A DNA stretch of 64,000 bases from Chelativorans intermedius (GCF_025398255.1 NZ_JAODNW010000001.1:62001-126000), one strand, 5' to 3'; positions 9,153 to 18,353 are shown, numbered from the stretch's first letter. Notes: generated by a model from the sequence alone, not told the origin. Translations and numbers: made by a program.

Positions 9153-9941
9153 TCACGCGGCATTGGCGGCAAGCCAGGCGCGCCAGGCGCGGATGCTTCC
9201 GTGAAAGGCGTTGATGTCCGCGTCGCCCTCGATCCCCGGCACAACCCCCGTTCCCGTGTACTGCCAGAACACCCAAGGATGATCGGCATATGTGTCATCG
9301 GGATGGCCGGCCACGGAGCGCAGCCAGAAGGGATAATCGGCAAAGCGTTCCAGCCCGTTGTCGTCGAAGAAGTCGACGGAGGTATAGATGATCGGCCGCC
9401 TGCCGTAGTGCCGTTCCACGGCGTCGAGGAAGATTTGCATTTCGCGCCGCACCTCCTGCGGCGGCGGGCGCCGCCTGCAGGTGGGCGAGTGCGAGTTCCA
9501 CTCCATGTCCAGCACCGGCGGCAGGGCGTCCTTCTCGCGCGGCACATGGCGGATGAACCAGCGCGCCTGCTCGATGGCTGGACGACAGAAGTAGAAGAAG
9601 TGATAGGCTCCCCGCGGAATGCCGGCGGCACGAGCCTCGCGCCAGTTGCGCGCGAAGGTCTCGTCCACGAGGTCTCCGCCCTCCGTGGCCTTGATGAAGG
9701 CGAAGGAAATGCCGCTACCCGCCACGCGCCGCCAGTCCACCTCGCCCTGATATTTGGAGACGTCGGTGCCGTGGACCGGATAGGCCCAGGGCGGACGGTC
9801 CGTCCATTCGTGGGGGTCGTTGTCGGCGAAGCGCAATCCGCCGGATGCTGGCACCGGGGAAGCCATGTCTGCAAAATGATCGTAGCTTACCCGCGCACAG
9901 GCCGTCAGGACGATGAGCAGCAGAATCGTCAACAGGCGCAT
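9153..9941 (-). CDS. GH25 lysozyme-like lipoprotein
   Basis: A 262-residue protein. The N-terminus MRLLTILLLIVLTAC has a lipobox with Cys15, so it is predicted to be a lipoprotein. The rest is glycoside hydrolase family 25: HGTDVSKYQGEVDW (58-70, Asp60), GAYHFFYFCRP (111-121), the catalytic DMEWN (145-149, Asp145 and Glu147), and WVFWQYTGTG near the C-terminus. GH25 enzymes hydrolyse the MurNAc-GlcNAc bond. Its stop is 40 bp from the start of the lytic transglycosylase gene on the same strand, so two glycan-cleaving enzymes with different chemistry are made side by side. The serine hydrolase gene at 10003 is divergent. Confidence 0.92.
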   Translation of the reverse strand: MRLLTILLLIVLTACARVSYDHFADMASPVPASGGLRFADNDPHEWTDRPPWAYPVHGTDVSKYQGEVDWRRVAGSGISFAFIKATEGGDLVDETFARNWREARAAGIPRGAYHFFYFCRPAIEQARWFIRHVPREKDALPPVLDMEWNSHSPTCRRRPPPQEVRREMQIFLDAVERHYGRRPIIYTSVDFFDDNGLERFADYPFWLRSVAGHPDDTYADHPWVFWQYTGTGVVPGIEGDADINAFHGSIRAWRAWLAANAA

Positions 9942-10002
9942 CTTTAAGGAGGTCTCCCCGGCGGCGAATCGCTATCTTGGGTCGCAGTCTCGGGGATAAG
10001 CC

Positions 10003-11400
10003 ATGCGAAGCGCTCTTTCCATCCTCAAATGGCCGGCCGGTCTTCTCGTGCTGCTTGCGGCGGCGGCGGCCTTGTGGCTGTGGCTGCTGCCGCCGGGGCT
10101 CATCCGCGTCGGCGCCAACTATGCGGCGAAGATCGTCTGCTCCAATGTCTATCTGGCCGATCGCGATCCGGCGGCCGTGCTGAGCGAGGATGTGCAGGCG
10201 CCGGGGCATCCGCTTTTGCGGCTGATGCGCGTGAAGGTGGAGCCGCAGGCCGCACTCGTGCGCACGGGGCTGCTGGGCGTGTTCGGCGACGGGCTTGCCG
10301 TCTTTCGCGGCGGCACCGGCTGTGCCGCCGTGCCCGATGGCGATGTCGCCGCGGCGCGCGGACCGGCGATCGGCATGCCGACGGCACACGGCAGCACCGA
10401 TCTGTGGCCCGAAGGCACGCGCATCGACGTCTCCGACCACCAGCGGCTTGCCGCGGTGCTCGACGATGCCGCGCTCACCGGTCCCGGAATGCGCGCCGTC
10501 ATCGTCGTCCAGGACGGGCGCATCGTGGGCGAACGCTTCGGCGCGGGCGTGATGGCCCATGACCGGCCGCTCCTCGGCTGGTCCATGACGAAGACTGTCA
10601 CCGCCGCCATCGTCGGCACGCTGGTCGGAGCGGACCGGCTTTCGGTGGACGATGCCGATCTGCTCGCCGAGTGGGCCGGCGACGAGCGGGCGCGCATCAC
10701 CGTTGCCCATCTTCTCGGCATGGAAAGCGGGCTCGCCTTCAACGAAAGCTACGGCGGTGTCAGCGATGTGACCCGCATGCTCTATCTCGAACCGGACATG
10801 GCCGCCTTCGCCGCCGGCAGACCGCTGATCCACCCTCCGGGCGAGCATTTCGCCTATTCCAGCGGCACGAGCGTGATCCTCTCGCGGGTATGGCAGAACG
10901 CCTTTGCCGACGAGCGACAGGCGCTTGCCTGGCCCCGCCGGGCGCTGTTCGGCCCGCTGGGGATGGACACGGCCGTTCTGGAAACCGATGCGCGCGGCAC
11001 GTTCGTCGGCTCGTCCTATCTCTATGCCTCGGCGCGTGATTGGGCACGCTTCGGCCTGCTTCTGCTGCAGGATGGCGTCTGGGAGGGCCAGCGCATCCTG
11101 CCGCCGGGCTGGGTGGAGTGGATGCGCACCCCCACACGGGCTTCCGGCGGCGAGTATGGCCGCAGCCTGTGGTTCCATGGCCCGCGTGTCACCACGCCGC
11201 CCTGGCAGCATCAGGACGCGGGCTTCACATTGCCGGCGGATGCCTATTGGATGATCGGACATGACGGGCAGACGATCACCGTCATCCCTTCGCGCCGGCT
11301 TGTGGTGCTGCGTATGGGGCTCACCCCGACGCGGCTGGGTTACAAGCCGCAGGCTCTGGTGGAAGCGGTTGTCGGGGCGCTGGATCGACAGGAGGAATAG
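10003..11400 (+). CDS. beta-lactamase-related serine hydrolase, membrane-anchored
   Basis: A 465-residue protein with an N-terminal hydrophobic segment (about 13-31) that should anchor it in the inner membrane. The core is a class C beta-lactamase/6-aminohexanoate-dimer hydrolase fold: SMTK (194-197, Ser194 and Lys197) preceded by LLGW, and a YLYASARDWARFG stretch giving the Tyr-x-Ser element. The C-terminus has GHDGQTITVIPSRRLVVLRMG, typical of this family. Members act as esterases, amidases or penicillin-recognising proteins; nothing here fixes the substrate. The gene converges with btaB, only 9 bp apart. Confidence 0.87.
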   Translation: MRSALSILKWPAGLLVLLAAAAALWLWLLPPGLIRVGANYAAKIVCSNVYLADRDPAAVLSEDVQAPGHPLLRLMRVKVEPQAALVRTGLLGVFGDGLAVFRGGTGCAAVPDGDVAAARGPAIGMPTAHGSTDLWPEGTRIDVSDHQRLAAVLDDAALTGPGMRAVIVVQDGRIVGERFGAGVMAHDRPLLGWSMTKTVTAAIVGTLVGADRLSVDDADLLAEWAGDERARITVAHLLGMESGLAFNESYGGVSDVTRMLYLEPDMAAFAAGRPLIHPPGEHFAYSSGTSVILSRVWQNAFADERQALAWPRRALFGPLGMDTAVLETDARGTFVGSSYLYASARDWARFGLLLLQDGVWEGQRILPPGWVEWMRTPTRASGGEYGRSLWFHGPRVTTPPWQHQDAGFTLPADAYWMIGHDGQTITVIPSRRLVVLRMGLTPTRLGYKPQALVEAVVGALDRQEE

Positions 11401-11409
11401 GGCAGGACC

Positions 11410-12081
11410 CTACCGGGGACTGTCCGGCAGTGTGATGACGGCGTGGATGGCATAGCCGCGAAAAGGCGAGTCGAACGAGAGTCTTGCGCCGCGCTTCTCG
11501 CATTCCGATTCAAGAACTTCACGCAGAGAATCACGTGGCGCGACGTGAAAGGCGGCAAGCCAGCGCCGGAGCGCCGCACGAAACCAGCCGGGCAGCCGCT
11601 CCTGGCGCCCGAAATCCACGATGTGCAGCGCGCCGCCGGGGGCCGTATGGTCGAGTGCGGAGGCAATGGCGGCCTGCCACGGCGGGATCATCGACAGCGC
11701 ATAGGACAGGAAGACACGGTCGAAATCCCGCCGGCCGAAAATCGTCGTGGCGTCAAAGGCGGCGGCGTCGGCCTCCGCCAGCCGCACCCGGCCCCCCAGC
11801 CGCTCGCGGTGCATGCGCTTGTGCGCCGTCTCCAGCATGGCGCGCGAGATGTCGAGCCCGAAAAAGCCGGCATCGGGATAGCGGCGGGCGGCAAGCGCCA
11901 GGTTGCGGCCCGTGCCGCAGCCAAGCTCCAGCACGGTGCCGCCTTCCGGCACCGCCAGCCCGTCGATGAGCCTGTCGCGGCCGAGCAGGTAGAATTTCCG
12001 CGTGATGTCGTAGATGTGGCGCTGATGGCGGTAGATGCCGTCCATCAGCCGCGCATGGGCGGGGCTGTCGGTGACGGCCAT
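11410..12081 (-). CDS. btaB: BtaB, N-methyltransferase of betaine-lipid (DGTS) synthesis
   Basis: A 223-residue methyltransferase with motif I VLELGCGTGRN (50-60) and the front segment RHIYDITRKFYLLGRD (21-36), which I recognise as typical of BtaB. It methylates diacylglyceryl-homoserine three times to give diacylglyceryl-N,N,N-trimethylhomoserine, a phosphorus-free membrane lipid made under phosphate limitation. The ATG at 12081 shares its A with the btaA stop (TAATG), and AAGGAGGGG precedes it. Its partner btaA directly upstream makes the assignment firm. Confidence 0.93.
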   Translation of the reverse strand: MAVTDSPAHARLMDGIYRHQRHIYDITRKFYLLGRDRLIDGLAVPEGGTVLELGCGTGRNLALAARRYPDAGFFGLDISRAMLETAHKRMHRERLGGRVRLAEADAAAFDATTIFGRRDFDRVFLSYALSMIPPWQAAIASALDHTAPGGALHIVDFGRQERLPGWFRAALRRWLAAFHVAPRDSLREVLESECEKRGARLSFDSPFRGYAIHAVITLPDSPR

Positions 12082-13325
12082 TACCCCTCCTTCTTCACAT
12101 AGAGGTGGAAGCCGCCATAGATGGCCGAGCGGTCGCGGGCGGAAAGGTCGCGCGAACGGGCGAATTCGTAGCGCCACTGGTCGAGAAGCGCCGGCGAAAG
12201 CCGCCCCGGCAGCAATGTGGGCTGGGCGGCGGTGCGGAAGATGACGCGCGCGCCGGGTGCTGCGGTGCGGGTTATCTCGCTCCAGAGATGGTTGAGCTGC
12301 CGGTCGTTCATCCAGTCCTGTGCATCGAGCAGCACGAAACGGTCGACGCTGGCCGCGGGTTTGGCACCGAGCAGTTCGACAAAGTTGGCGTGGTGAACGC
12401 GCACGCGGTCCGCATGGCTGCGGATGGTGTCGAAGTTCTCGCGCTGGAGATAGGCGGGCAGGGCCGCTTCGCCGGGTTTCGGATAGCGGCGGGCAAAGGC
12501 CGCCCAGGCGAAATAGTTGTCCCTCAGCGGGAAATGGCAGGCGAGCTTCTCCAGCCGTGCCGACAGTACTTCGGCCATGGACTGGCTGTTGCCCAGGAGC
12601 GCGTCGTACTGCGCCGGCGGAATGCCCAGGCCGAAGAGTGAACTCTTGCGTGCCGTGGCCCAGCGGACAAGCGGCTTGTCGAACAGGGGCTTCAGCCGCT
12701 CCTCGAAGAAGCGGCGCTGCTCGCGCATGCTTTGTGCCTGCATGATCTGCGCGGGGTCGACACCGTGAAGACGTGCCAGACGGTGGCCCATGGCAATGCA
12801 GAAACCCAGGAGGCCGGTGCGATAGAAATCGCGGTCGAAGGCTGCAATGCGGCGGCGGCCCGAGAGTGTGCGCGCTTCCCAATAGCGGCGGCTCGCAGCG
12901 TCGAGCCGGGGCGCGATGAAACGGTCATAGGCGGCTTCGTTCGCCGTCTCGCCCGGCCCGCCGAAGAAGCGCAGGAAGTCGCTGTAGCCTGGAAGCGCGA
13001 CGGCAGCCGCCAGCTTCAGCCGGTTCAGCGCCACATGCGCGGCGTTGAGATCCACCGCGTCGATGTGCTGCGGCGTGCGCGTCAGATAGGCCAGCACATT
13101 GCAGCCCCCGGAGGCGATGGTGACGACGCGGTGCCCCGGCCCGAGAGCCATGGCCTCCACGTCCACCTCCGGGTCCTCCCAGATCTGCGGATAGACGAGC
13201 CCGGAAAAGAGAAGCGCAAACAGCCGCTCGGACAGGCCCTCCCTCGAAAACAGCCGGTTCTGATAGACGGCCCTGCCGATGCGGCGGCGGGAGGAAAGGG
13301 CAATATCGGCGGAAAGGTCTGCCAT
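12081..13325 (-). CDS. btaA: BtaA, SAM:diacylglycerol 3-amino-3-carboxypropyltransferase
   Basis: A 414-residue DUF3419 protein. The conserved start LVYPQIWEDPEVD (43-55) and IASGGCNVLAYL (70-81), followed by HIDAVDLNAAHVAL, mark the BtaA family. It transfers the 3-amino-3-carboxypropyl group of SAM to diacylglycerol, giving diacylglyceryl-homoserine, which BtaB then methylates. Ribosome site AGGAGAG precedes the ATG at 13325. The upstream region at 13369-13407 holds repeated GTCACA/CTGTCAT units that could bind PhoB or a related response regulator, fitting the known phosphate control of this pathway. Confidence 0.94.
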   Translation of the reverse strand: MADLSADIALSSRRRIGRAVYQNRLFSREGLSERLFALLFSGLVYPQIWEDPEVDVEAMALGPGHRVVTIASGGCNVLAYLTRTPQHIDAVDLNAAHVALNRLKLAAAVALPGYSDFLRFFGGPGETANEAAYDRFIAPRLDAASRRYWEARTLSGRRRIAAFDRDFYRTGLLGFCIAMGHRLARLHGVDPAQIMQAQSMREQRRFFEERLKPLFDKPLVRWATARKSSLFGLGIPPAQYDALLGNSQSMAEVLSARLEKLACHFPLRDNYFAWAAFARRYPKPGEAALPAYLQRENFDTIRSHADRVRVHHANFVELLGAKPAASVDRFVLLDAQDWMNDRQLNHLWSEITRTAAPGARVIFRTAAQPTLLPGRLSPALLDQWRYEFARSRDLSARDRSAIYGGFHLYVKKEG

Positions 13326-13368
13326 TGAAAGCTCTCCTGAAGCCTTGCGAGGGAGCTAGCAGCGATCG

Positions 13369-13407
13369 ATGACAGGCCGTTGTAAGCTGTGTGACACTGT
13401 GTGACGG
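13369..13407 (-). promoter_or_regulatory. Pho-box-like repeat array upstream of btaA
   Basis: Reading the minus strand from 13407: CCGTCAC, GTGTCAC, CTTACAA and CTGTCAT begin at offsets 1, 11, 22 and 33. The last is a perfect Pho half-box and spacings of 10, 11 and 11 bp are close to the 11-bp period of PhoB sites. The same stretch also reads as two TGTGAC units exactly 10 bp apart on the plus strand (13390-13395 and 13400-13405). Confidence 0.5.
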
Positions 13408-13449
13408 GGTTGTGGAGAAGGGGAGACCCCGCGATGTCTGCGCCGCAGC

Positions 13450-13587
13450 CTATCGACTGGCCTTCATATAGGCGCGCAGAACAGCGTTCATCCGGCTTTG
13501 ATAGCCCTTACCACTCTGCGGCTCGAGCCAGTCGATGACGTTGGAATCGAAGCGCACGGTCAGTTGCTTCTTCCGCTTGCCGGGCAT
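13450..13587 (-). CDS. BrnA-like (DUF4415) antitoxin fragment
   Basis: A 45-residue frame: MPGKRKKQLTVRFDSNVIDW followed by LEPQSGKGYQSRMNAVLRAYMKASR. The QLTVRFDSNVIDWL strand-helix and the GKGYQSRMNAVLRAYM helix are the DNA-binding half of BrnA antitoxins. Complete BrnA proteins are about 80-100 residues; the missing front and the absence of a BrnT toxin gene, whose place is taken by the oxoprolinase gene ending at 13656, suggest a solitary or decayed antitoxin. A GGGAGAA lies 13 bases before the ATG, too far to be convincing. The frame continues open upstream without a stop into the oxoprolinase gene region. Confidence 0.5.
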   Translation of the reverse strand: MPGKRKKQLTVRFDSNVIDWLEPQSGKGYQSRMNAVLRAYMKASR

Positions 13588-13655
13588 GACGAGCCGGGTG
13601 TTCTCCCGTCTTGCCCCCGGTTTGCCGCCATCGAATGGCCAACTTCCTCCCCGGC

Positions 13656-16600
13656 CTATGCCGTGCCGAAGCCGCCCGCCGTCGGGGTGGTGACGATCAC
13701 CGCCTCGCCGGCCTCCACCACTGTCTGGTCGCAGGCTTTCAGCCGCTCGATGCGGCCGTCCATGCGGCGCACCTCGGTGCGGCCCACCTCGCCGTCTCCG
13801 CCGCCCTCGATGCCGCGCGGCGGCACCGTGCGATGGGAGGAGAGGATGGCGCATTCCATGGTCTCCAGAAAGCGCAGCGTGCGCTGCGTCCCGTCGCCGG
13901 CCTTCCAGCGGCCCTTGCCGCCGGAGCCGGCGCGGATGTGAAAATCCTCCAGGAGCACGGGAAAGCGCAGTTCCAGCACCTCCGGGTCGGTGAGGCGCGA
14001 ATTGGTCATGTGGGTGTGCACGCCGGACGTGCCGTCGAATCCGCGCCCGTCGTTCATGCGGCCGGCCGGCGAGCCCGAGCAGATGGTCTCGTAATACTGG
14101 TAGGTCTCGTTGCCGAAGGTCAGGTTGTTCATCGTGCCCTGCGCGTTGGCCAGCGCGCCCATGGCGGCGAACAGCGCGTTGGTGACGTGCTGGGAGGTCT
14201 CGACATTGCCCGCCACCACGGCCGCCGGGTAGGCAGGGCGCAGCATGCATCCCTCGGGAATGACGATGCGGATCGGCCTCAGGCAGCCGGCGTTCATGGG
14301 AATGGCGCCCTCCACCATGACGCGGAAGGCATAGAGCACGGCCGCGCGGGTTACGGGCTCGGGGGCATTGAAGTTGTTCTTCGCCACCTTCGAGGTGCCG
14401 GTGAAGTCCACCGTGGCCTCGCGCTTGTCGCGGTCCACGGTGATCTTCACGCGGATCGTCTGGCCGGTGTCGGTGGGATAGTCGCACGTGCTGACGTCGG
14501 GCAGGCGCTCCAGCACGCGGCGCACCGCCTCCGCGGCGTTGTCCTGCACGTGGCCCATGTAGGCTTCCACCACGTCGAGGCCGAAGTTCGCCACCATCTT
14601 TCTGAGCTCGGCCACGCCCTTTTCGTTGGCGGCGATCTGCGCCTTGAGGTCGGCGATGTTCTGGTGCGGGTTGCGCGCCGGGTAGGGGTGGTTCGTCAAA
14701 AGATCGTGGAGCTCTCGCTCGCGGAAGCGCCCGCGCTCGACCAGACGGAAGTTGTCGAACAGCACGCCTTCCTCGTCCACCGTGGTGGCCAGCGGCGTCA
14801 TGGAGCCGGGGGCGGTACCGCCGACATCGGCGTGGTGGCCGCGCGAGGCCACCCAGAAGAGGATGTCGCGCCCCTCCTCGTCGAACACCGGCGTCACCAC
14901 GGTGATGTCGGGCAGATGGGTGCCGCCATTGTAGGGTGCGTTGAGCGCGAAGACGTCGCCGGGGTGGATGTCGCCCGCATTCAGGCGGATGATCGTCTCC
15001 ACCGAGCGGTCCATGGAGCCCAGATGTACCGGCATGTGCGGAGCGTTGGCGACGAGCCGACCCTCCCGGTCGAAGACGGCGCAGGAGAAGTCCAGCCGCT
15101 CCTTGATGTTCACCGAATAGGCGGTGTTCTGCAGCGTCACCCCCATCTGCTCGGCGATCGACATGAAGAGGTTGTTGAAGACCTCCAGCATCACCGGGTC
15201 GGCCTCGGTGCCGATGGCGGCCTGGCGCGGCTTCTTTTCCACGCGGCGCATCAGCACATGGTCATGCGCCGTGATTTCGGCCTGCCAGCCGGGCTCCACC
15301 ACGATGGTCTGGTTGGCCTCGACAATCAGCGCCGGGCCCTTCATCCGGCTGCCGGGTGCGAGGTCGGCGCGGCGGAAGATGCCGGCCTCCCGCCACGCCC
15401 CGGCGCAGAAGATGCGGCGGACGGCATGGGGGGCGGGGGTTGCCTCCTTCACGTCGAAACGGGGCTCTTCGGGGCCGGCCGGGCGGTCGTCCACTCCTTC
15501 CACATTGACCGCCTCCACGACAATGGGCTTGTCGTCGTAGATGAAGCCGAACTGCGCCTTGTGGGCGGCCTCGAATGCCTCCCTGGCCGTTTCGACGGAA
15601 CGTGCGTCGAAGGGGATGGAAAGGGTCGTGTCGGTGCCCTCGTAGCGCAGCTCCAGGCGCAGCCGCCAGGCCGTCTGTGTGGCCGCGATGCCCTGTTCGC
15701 CCAGCTCCTGGAGCACCTCGGCGCGCAATTCTTCCACCAGCGCGTCGATCTCCGGCAGTGCGGCATCGCTCAAGGGTTCGATGAGCGCCTTCTGGCGCGA
15801 GGCGGAGACGGTGGCAAGGCCGATGCCATAGGCCGACAGGAGGCCCGAAAGCGGGTGGATGAGCACAGACTCCATGCCCAGCGCATCGGCCACGAGGCAG
15901 GCGTGCTGGCCGCCCGCGCCGCCGAAGCAGTTGAGCAGGTAGCGGGTGACGTCATAGCCGCGCTGCACCGAAATCTTCTTGATCGCATTGGCCATGTTCT
16001 CCACCGCAACGGTGATGAACCCCTCGGCCACCGCCTCCGGGCTGCGCCCGTCACCGATGCGCCGGGCAAGCTCCTGAAAGCGCCGGCGCACCGTCTCAGC
16101 ATCCAGCGGCTGGTCACCACCGGGGCCGAAGATGGCGGGAAAGAAGTCGGGCTGCAGCTTGCCCAGCATCACATTGGCATCCGTCACGGCAAGCGGCCCG
16201 CCGCGCCGATAGCAGGCGGGGCCGGGATTGGCGCCGGCCGAGTCGGGCCCCACCTTCAGCCGCCTGTCCTCGTAATGCAGGATGGAGCCGCCGCCGGCGG
16301 CCACCGTGTGAATGCGCATCATCGGGGCGCGGATGCGCACGCCCGCCACCTCCGTGTCAAAGGCGCGCTCATACTCGCCGTCATAGTGGGCCACATCGGT
16401 GGACGTGCCTCCCATGTCGAAGCCGATCACGCGGTCGAAGCCGGCGGTCCTCGCGGTCTCCACCATGCCCACCACGCCGCCCGCGGGGCCGGAAAGGATG
16501 GCGTCCTTGCCCTGGAATTTCTCCGCCGCGGTGAGGCCGCCGGAAGACATCATGAACTTCAGCCGCGGGCCGTCGCCGGCCTCCGCCAGGCCCAGCTCGT

Positions 16601-17288
16601 CCGCCACCAGACGCACATAGCGGGCGAGAATGGGCGAGAGATAGGCGTCCACCACCGCGGTGTCGCCACGCCCCACCAGCTTGATGAGCGGCGAGGTCTC
16701 ATGGCTCGCCGAAATCTGGGTGAAGCCGAGCTGCCGGGCAAGCGCGGCCGCCCGGCGCTCATGCTCGGGAAACTTCCATGCATGCATGAAGACGATGGCC
16801 ACCGCCTCGATGCCGTCGCGGCGCGCCGCCTCCATCGGTGCGCGCACGGCGTCGAGATCGAGCGGCGTTTCCACCGTGCCGTCGACGCGCATGCGCTCGG
16901 GCACCTCGATCACCCGCTCGTAGAGCTGTTCCGGCAGCACGATCTGCTTGGCGAAGATGTCGGGACGGGCCTGGTAGGCGATCTTCAGCGCATCGCGAAA
17001 GCCCCGGGTGATCAGCAGGAGAACGCGGTCCCCCTTGCGCTCCAGCAGCGCGTTGGTGGCCACCGTAGTGCCCATCTTCACCTCGCCGATGAGCGCCGTG
17101 GGGATGGGCGCGCCCGGCGCCACGCCCAGGAGCTCGCGAATGCCCTGGATGCCGGCGTCGCGATAGGCTTCGGGGTTTTCCGAAAGCACCTTGCGCTGGT
17201 GCAGCCGGCCTTCGGGGTCGCGGCCGATCACGTCGGTAAAGGTGCCGCCGCGGTCGATCCAGAAATCCCACTTGCCGGCCGTGGTCAT
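13656..17288 (-). CDS. fused hydantoinase A-B / 5-oxoprolinase family protein
   Basis: A 1210-residue protein joining HyuA and HyuB. The HyuA half (1 to about 690) has [20 protein letters not shown] (11-30), the phosphate-binding segment of the family, and [16 protein letters not shown] near 288. The HyuB half starts near 698 ([20 protein letters not shown]) and contains [20 protein letters not shown]. Fused proteins of this size are 5-oxoprolinases, which open 5-oxoproline to glutamate using ATP, or related amide hydrolases; which one is not decidable. The ATG at 17288 has GGGAGG upstream and removes 46 spurious residues. It is divergent from the MarR-type gene, with a palindromic operator between. 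Confidence 0.92.
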   Translation of the reverse strand: MTTAGKWDFWIDRGGTFTDVIGRDPEGRLHQRKVLSENPEAYRDAGIQGIRELLGVAPGAPIPTALIGEVKMGTTVATNALLERKGDRVLLLITRGFRDALKIAYQARPDIFAKQIVLPEQLYERVIEVPERMRVDGTVETPLDLDAVRAPMEAARRDGIEAVAIVFMHAWKFPEHERRAAALARQLGFTQISASHETSPLIKLVGRGDTAVVDAYLSPILARYVRLVADELGLAEAGDGPRLKFMMSSGGLTAAEKFQGKDAILSGPAGGVVGMVETARTAGFDRVIGFDMGGTSTDVAHYDGEYERAFDTEVAGVRIRAPMMRIHTVAAGGGSILHYEDRRLKVGPDSAGANPGPACYRRGGPLAVTDANVMLGKLQPDFFPAIFGPGGDQPLDAETVRRRFQELARRIGDGRSPEAVAEGFITVAVENMANAIKKISVQRGYDVTRYLLNCFGGAGGQHACLVADALGMESVLIHPLSGLLSAYGIGLATVSASRQKALIEPLSDAALPEIDALVEELRAEVLQELGEQGIAATQTAWRLRLELRYEGTDTTLSIPFDARSVETAREAFEAAHKAQFGFIYDDKPIVVEAVNVEGVDDRPAGPEEPRFDVKEATPAPHAVRRIFCAGAWREAGIFRRADLAPGSRMKGPALIVEANQTIVVEPGWQAEITAHDHVLMRRVEKKPRQAAIGTEADPVMLEVFNNLFMSIAEQMGVTLQNTAYSVNIKERLDFSCAVFDREGRLVANAPHMPVHLGSMDRSVETIIRLNAGDIHPGDVFALNAPYNGGTHLPDITVVTPVFDEEGRDILFWVASRGHHADVGGTAPGSMTPLATTVDEEGVLFDNFRLVERGRFRERELHDLLTNHPYPARNPHQNIADLKAQIAANEKGVAELRKMVANFGLDVVEAYMGHVQDNAAEAVRRVLERLPDVSTCDYPTDTGQTIRVKITVDRDKREATVDFTGTSKVAKNNFNAPEPVTRAAVLYAFRVMVEGAIPMNAGCLRPIRIVIPEGCMLRPAYPAAVVAGNVETSQHVTNALFAAMGALANAQGTMNNLTFGNETYQYYETICSGSPAGRMNDGRGFDGTSGVHTHMTNSRLTDPEVLELRFPVLLEDFHIRAGSGGKGRWKAGDGTQRTLRFLETMECAILSSHRTVPPRGIEGGGDGEVGRTEVRRMDGRIERLKACDQTVVEAGEAVIVTTPTAGGFGTA

Positions 17289-17352
17289 GCGCGCCTCCCT
17301 TTCGTTCCCCGAGCTGGAAATGCAGGCAAGCCAAGCATGACTAAAACAAAAC

Positions 17353-17369
17353 GTCAATAATTTATTGAC
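17353..17369. promoter_or_regulatory. MarR-type operator in the divergent oxoprolinase/regulator promoter
   Basis: GTCAATAATTTATTGAC is a perfect 8-bp inverted repeat around one central base. It overlaps a TTGACA -35 element pointing right (17365-17370) and a TTGACG pointing left (17357-17352), so one bound dimer would cover both promoters. Confidence 0.68.
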
Positions 17370-17425
17370 ATATTGCAATCGTATGCGGATGATCCCAGCC
17401 CGCGAACCCACGCCGGGAGGTGACA

Positions 17426-17947
17426 ATGCGCGAGGAGAGGCAGACCGTCGGCCCCGTGGTGGCCGCGGCCCATCTGGCGGCCGGCGCCATGCCGGCCCTG
17501 TCGGAGATCGAGTTCGCCATGACGTTGATGCATCATTCCTTCCAGCGCTGGATGGTGCGCTGCATGGCGGCGGCCGGCCAGCCGGGGCTGCAGCCCATTG
17601 CCGTGCATCTGCTGCATGCCGTCGCCCATCGCGGGCGCGAGAAGACGCTGGCCGAGCTGTGCATGATGTTCAACATCGAGGACACGCATGTCGTCACCTA
17701 CGCCATCAAGAAGCTTGCCGCCCTCGACCTGGTGAAGTCCAGCCGGCGCGGCAAGGAGAAGACGGTCAAGGCGACGCCCAAGGGCATCGAGGCATGCCGG
17801 CGCTATCACGAGGTGCGCGAGGCGCTGCTCGTCGACAGCATGAGGCGGCTGAACCTCGACGAAGAGGCGTTGTCGGGCATTGCCGCCACCATGCGCACCA
17901 TCTCCGGCCAGTACGATCAGGCCGCCCGGAGCGCCGCGATCCTCTAG
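17426..17947 (+). CDS. MarR-type winged-helix transcriptional regulator
   Basis: A 173-residue protein. Residues about 45-125 form the winged helix: [20 protein letters not shown], then [20 protein letters not shown] as recognition helix and [16 protein letters not shown] as wing. The flanking helices would make the dimer interface. The ATG at 17426 is preferred to the GTG at 17420 because GGGAGG at 17415-17420 would overlap the latter. It is divergent from the fused oxoprolinase gene, with the palindrome at 17353-17369 between, so it probably controls that gene and itself. The ligand may be a cyclic amide such as 5-oxoproline, by inference from the neighbour only. Confidence 0.85.
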   Translation: MREERQTVGPVVAAAHLAAGAMPALSEIEFAMTLMHHSFQRWMVRCMAAAGQPGLQPIAVHLLHAVAHRGREKTLAELCMMFNIEDTHVVTYAIKKLAALDLVKSSRRGKEKTVKATPKGIEACRRYHEVREALLVDSMRRLNLDEEALSGIAATMRTISGQYDQAARSAAIL

Positions 17948-17980
17948 ATTGCGCTGGCGGGCCGCCGCCTGTTCATGCCA

Positions 17981-18006
17981 TGTGACCGCCTGTCACCGAA
18001 TGTGAC
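17981..18006 (+). promoter_or_regulatory. three TGTSAC units at 10-bp spacing upstream of a lipoprotein gene
   Basis: TGTGAC (17981), TGTCAC (17991) and TGTGAC (18001) lie exactly 10 bp apart, 73 to 98 bp before the lipoprotein ATG at 18078. Direct repeats with one helical turn of spacing are usual for OmpR-family response regulators. The same TGTGAC pair occurs upstream of btaA. Confidence 0.45.
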
Positions 18007-18077
18007 GCAACTCCCGCCCCCGCGGCGCATTTCTTCCCGGGCCGCCCGATGGTGGGTGCCCGAAAAGGAGGTTTGCA

Positions 18078-18299
18078 ATGAACAGGCTTTTCATCGCAGT
18101 CGTGTCCGCGATGGCTCTCATTGGCCTTGCCGCCTGCGGTGAGGGCGGCGACAACGCGGCGCCGGCCGGCGACGCGGGTGGCAACGGTGGTACGCAATCG
18201 ACGGCGCCGCTCGAAGCCCCGGCGACACAGGGTGACGACACGACGACACAAGGCATCGTGCCGGAAGGCGGTGAGGGCGGCACGCAGATGCAGCAATAG
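18078..18299 (+). CDS. small lipoprotein of unknown function
   Basis: A 73-residue protein starting MNRLFIAVVSAMALIGLAAC, a clear lipoprotein signal with Cys20 in the lipobox LAAC. The mature part is Gly-, Thr- and Ala-rich with no hydrophobic core (GEGGDNAAPAGDAGG and similar), so it is likely unstructured in the periplasm or at the outer membrane. Ribosome site AAGGAGG is well placed. Direct repeats upstream (17981-18006) hint at two-component control. It is followed by a GC-rich hairpin and then a terminator, so it is a single-gene unit. Confidence 0.85.
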   Translation: MNRLFIAVVSAMALIGLAACGEGGDNAAPAGDAGGNGGTQSTAPLEAPATQGDDTTTQGIVPEGGEGGTQMQQ

Positions 18300-18317
18300 G
18301 CGGCACGGTCCCAAGCG

Positions 18318-18353
18318 GCGCCGGTCTGCGGTCCTGTGGCGGCAGACCGGCGC
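18318..18353 (+). other. 12-bp GC-rich hairpin after the lipoprotein gene
   Basis: GCGCCGGTCTGC (18318-18329) pairs perfectly with GCAGACCGGCGC (18342-18353) around a 12-base loop. There is no T tract after it, so it is not a classic terminator by itself; it may protect the 3' end of the lipoprotein mRNA. Confidence 0.6.

Noticed and set aside
13611-17360. 1249-codon open frame on the plus strand opposite the oxoprolinase gene
   Set aside because: Same GC-driven effect. The minus strand frame has full HyuA and HyuB motifs; this one is His/Arg/Gly-rich with no recognisable domain.
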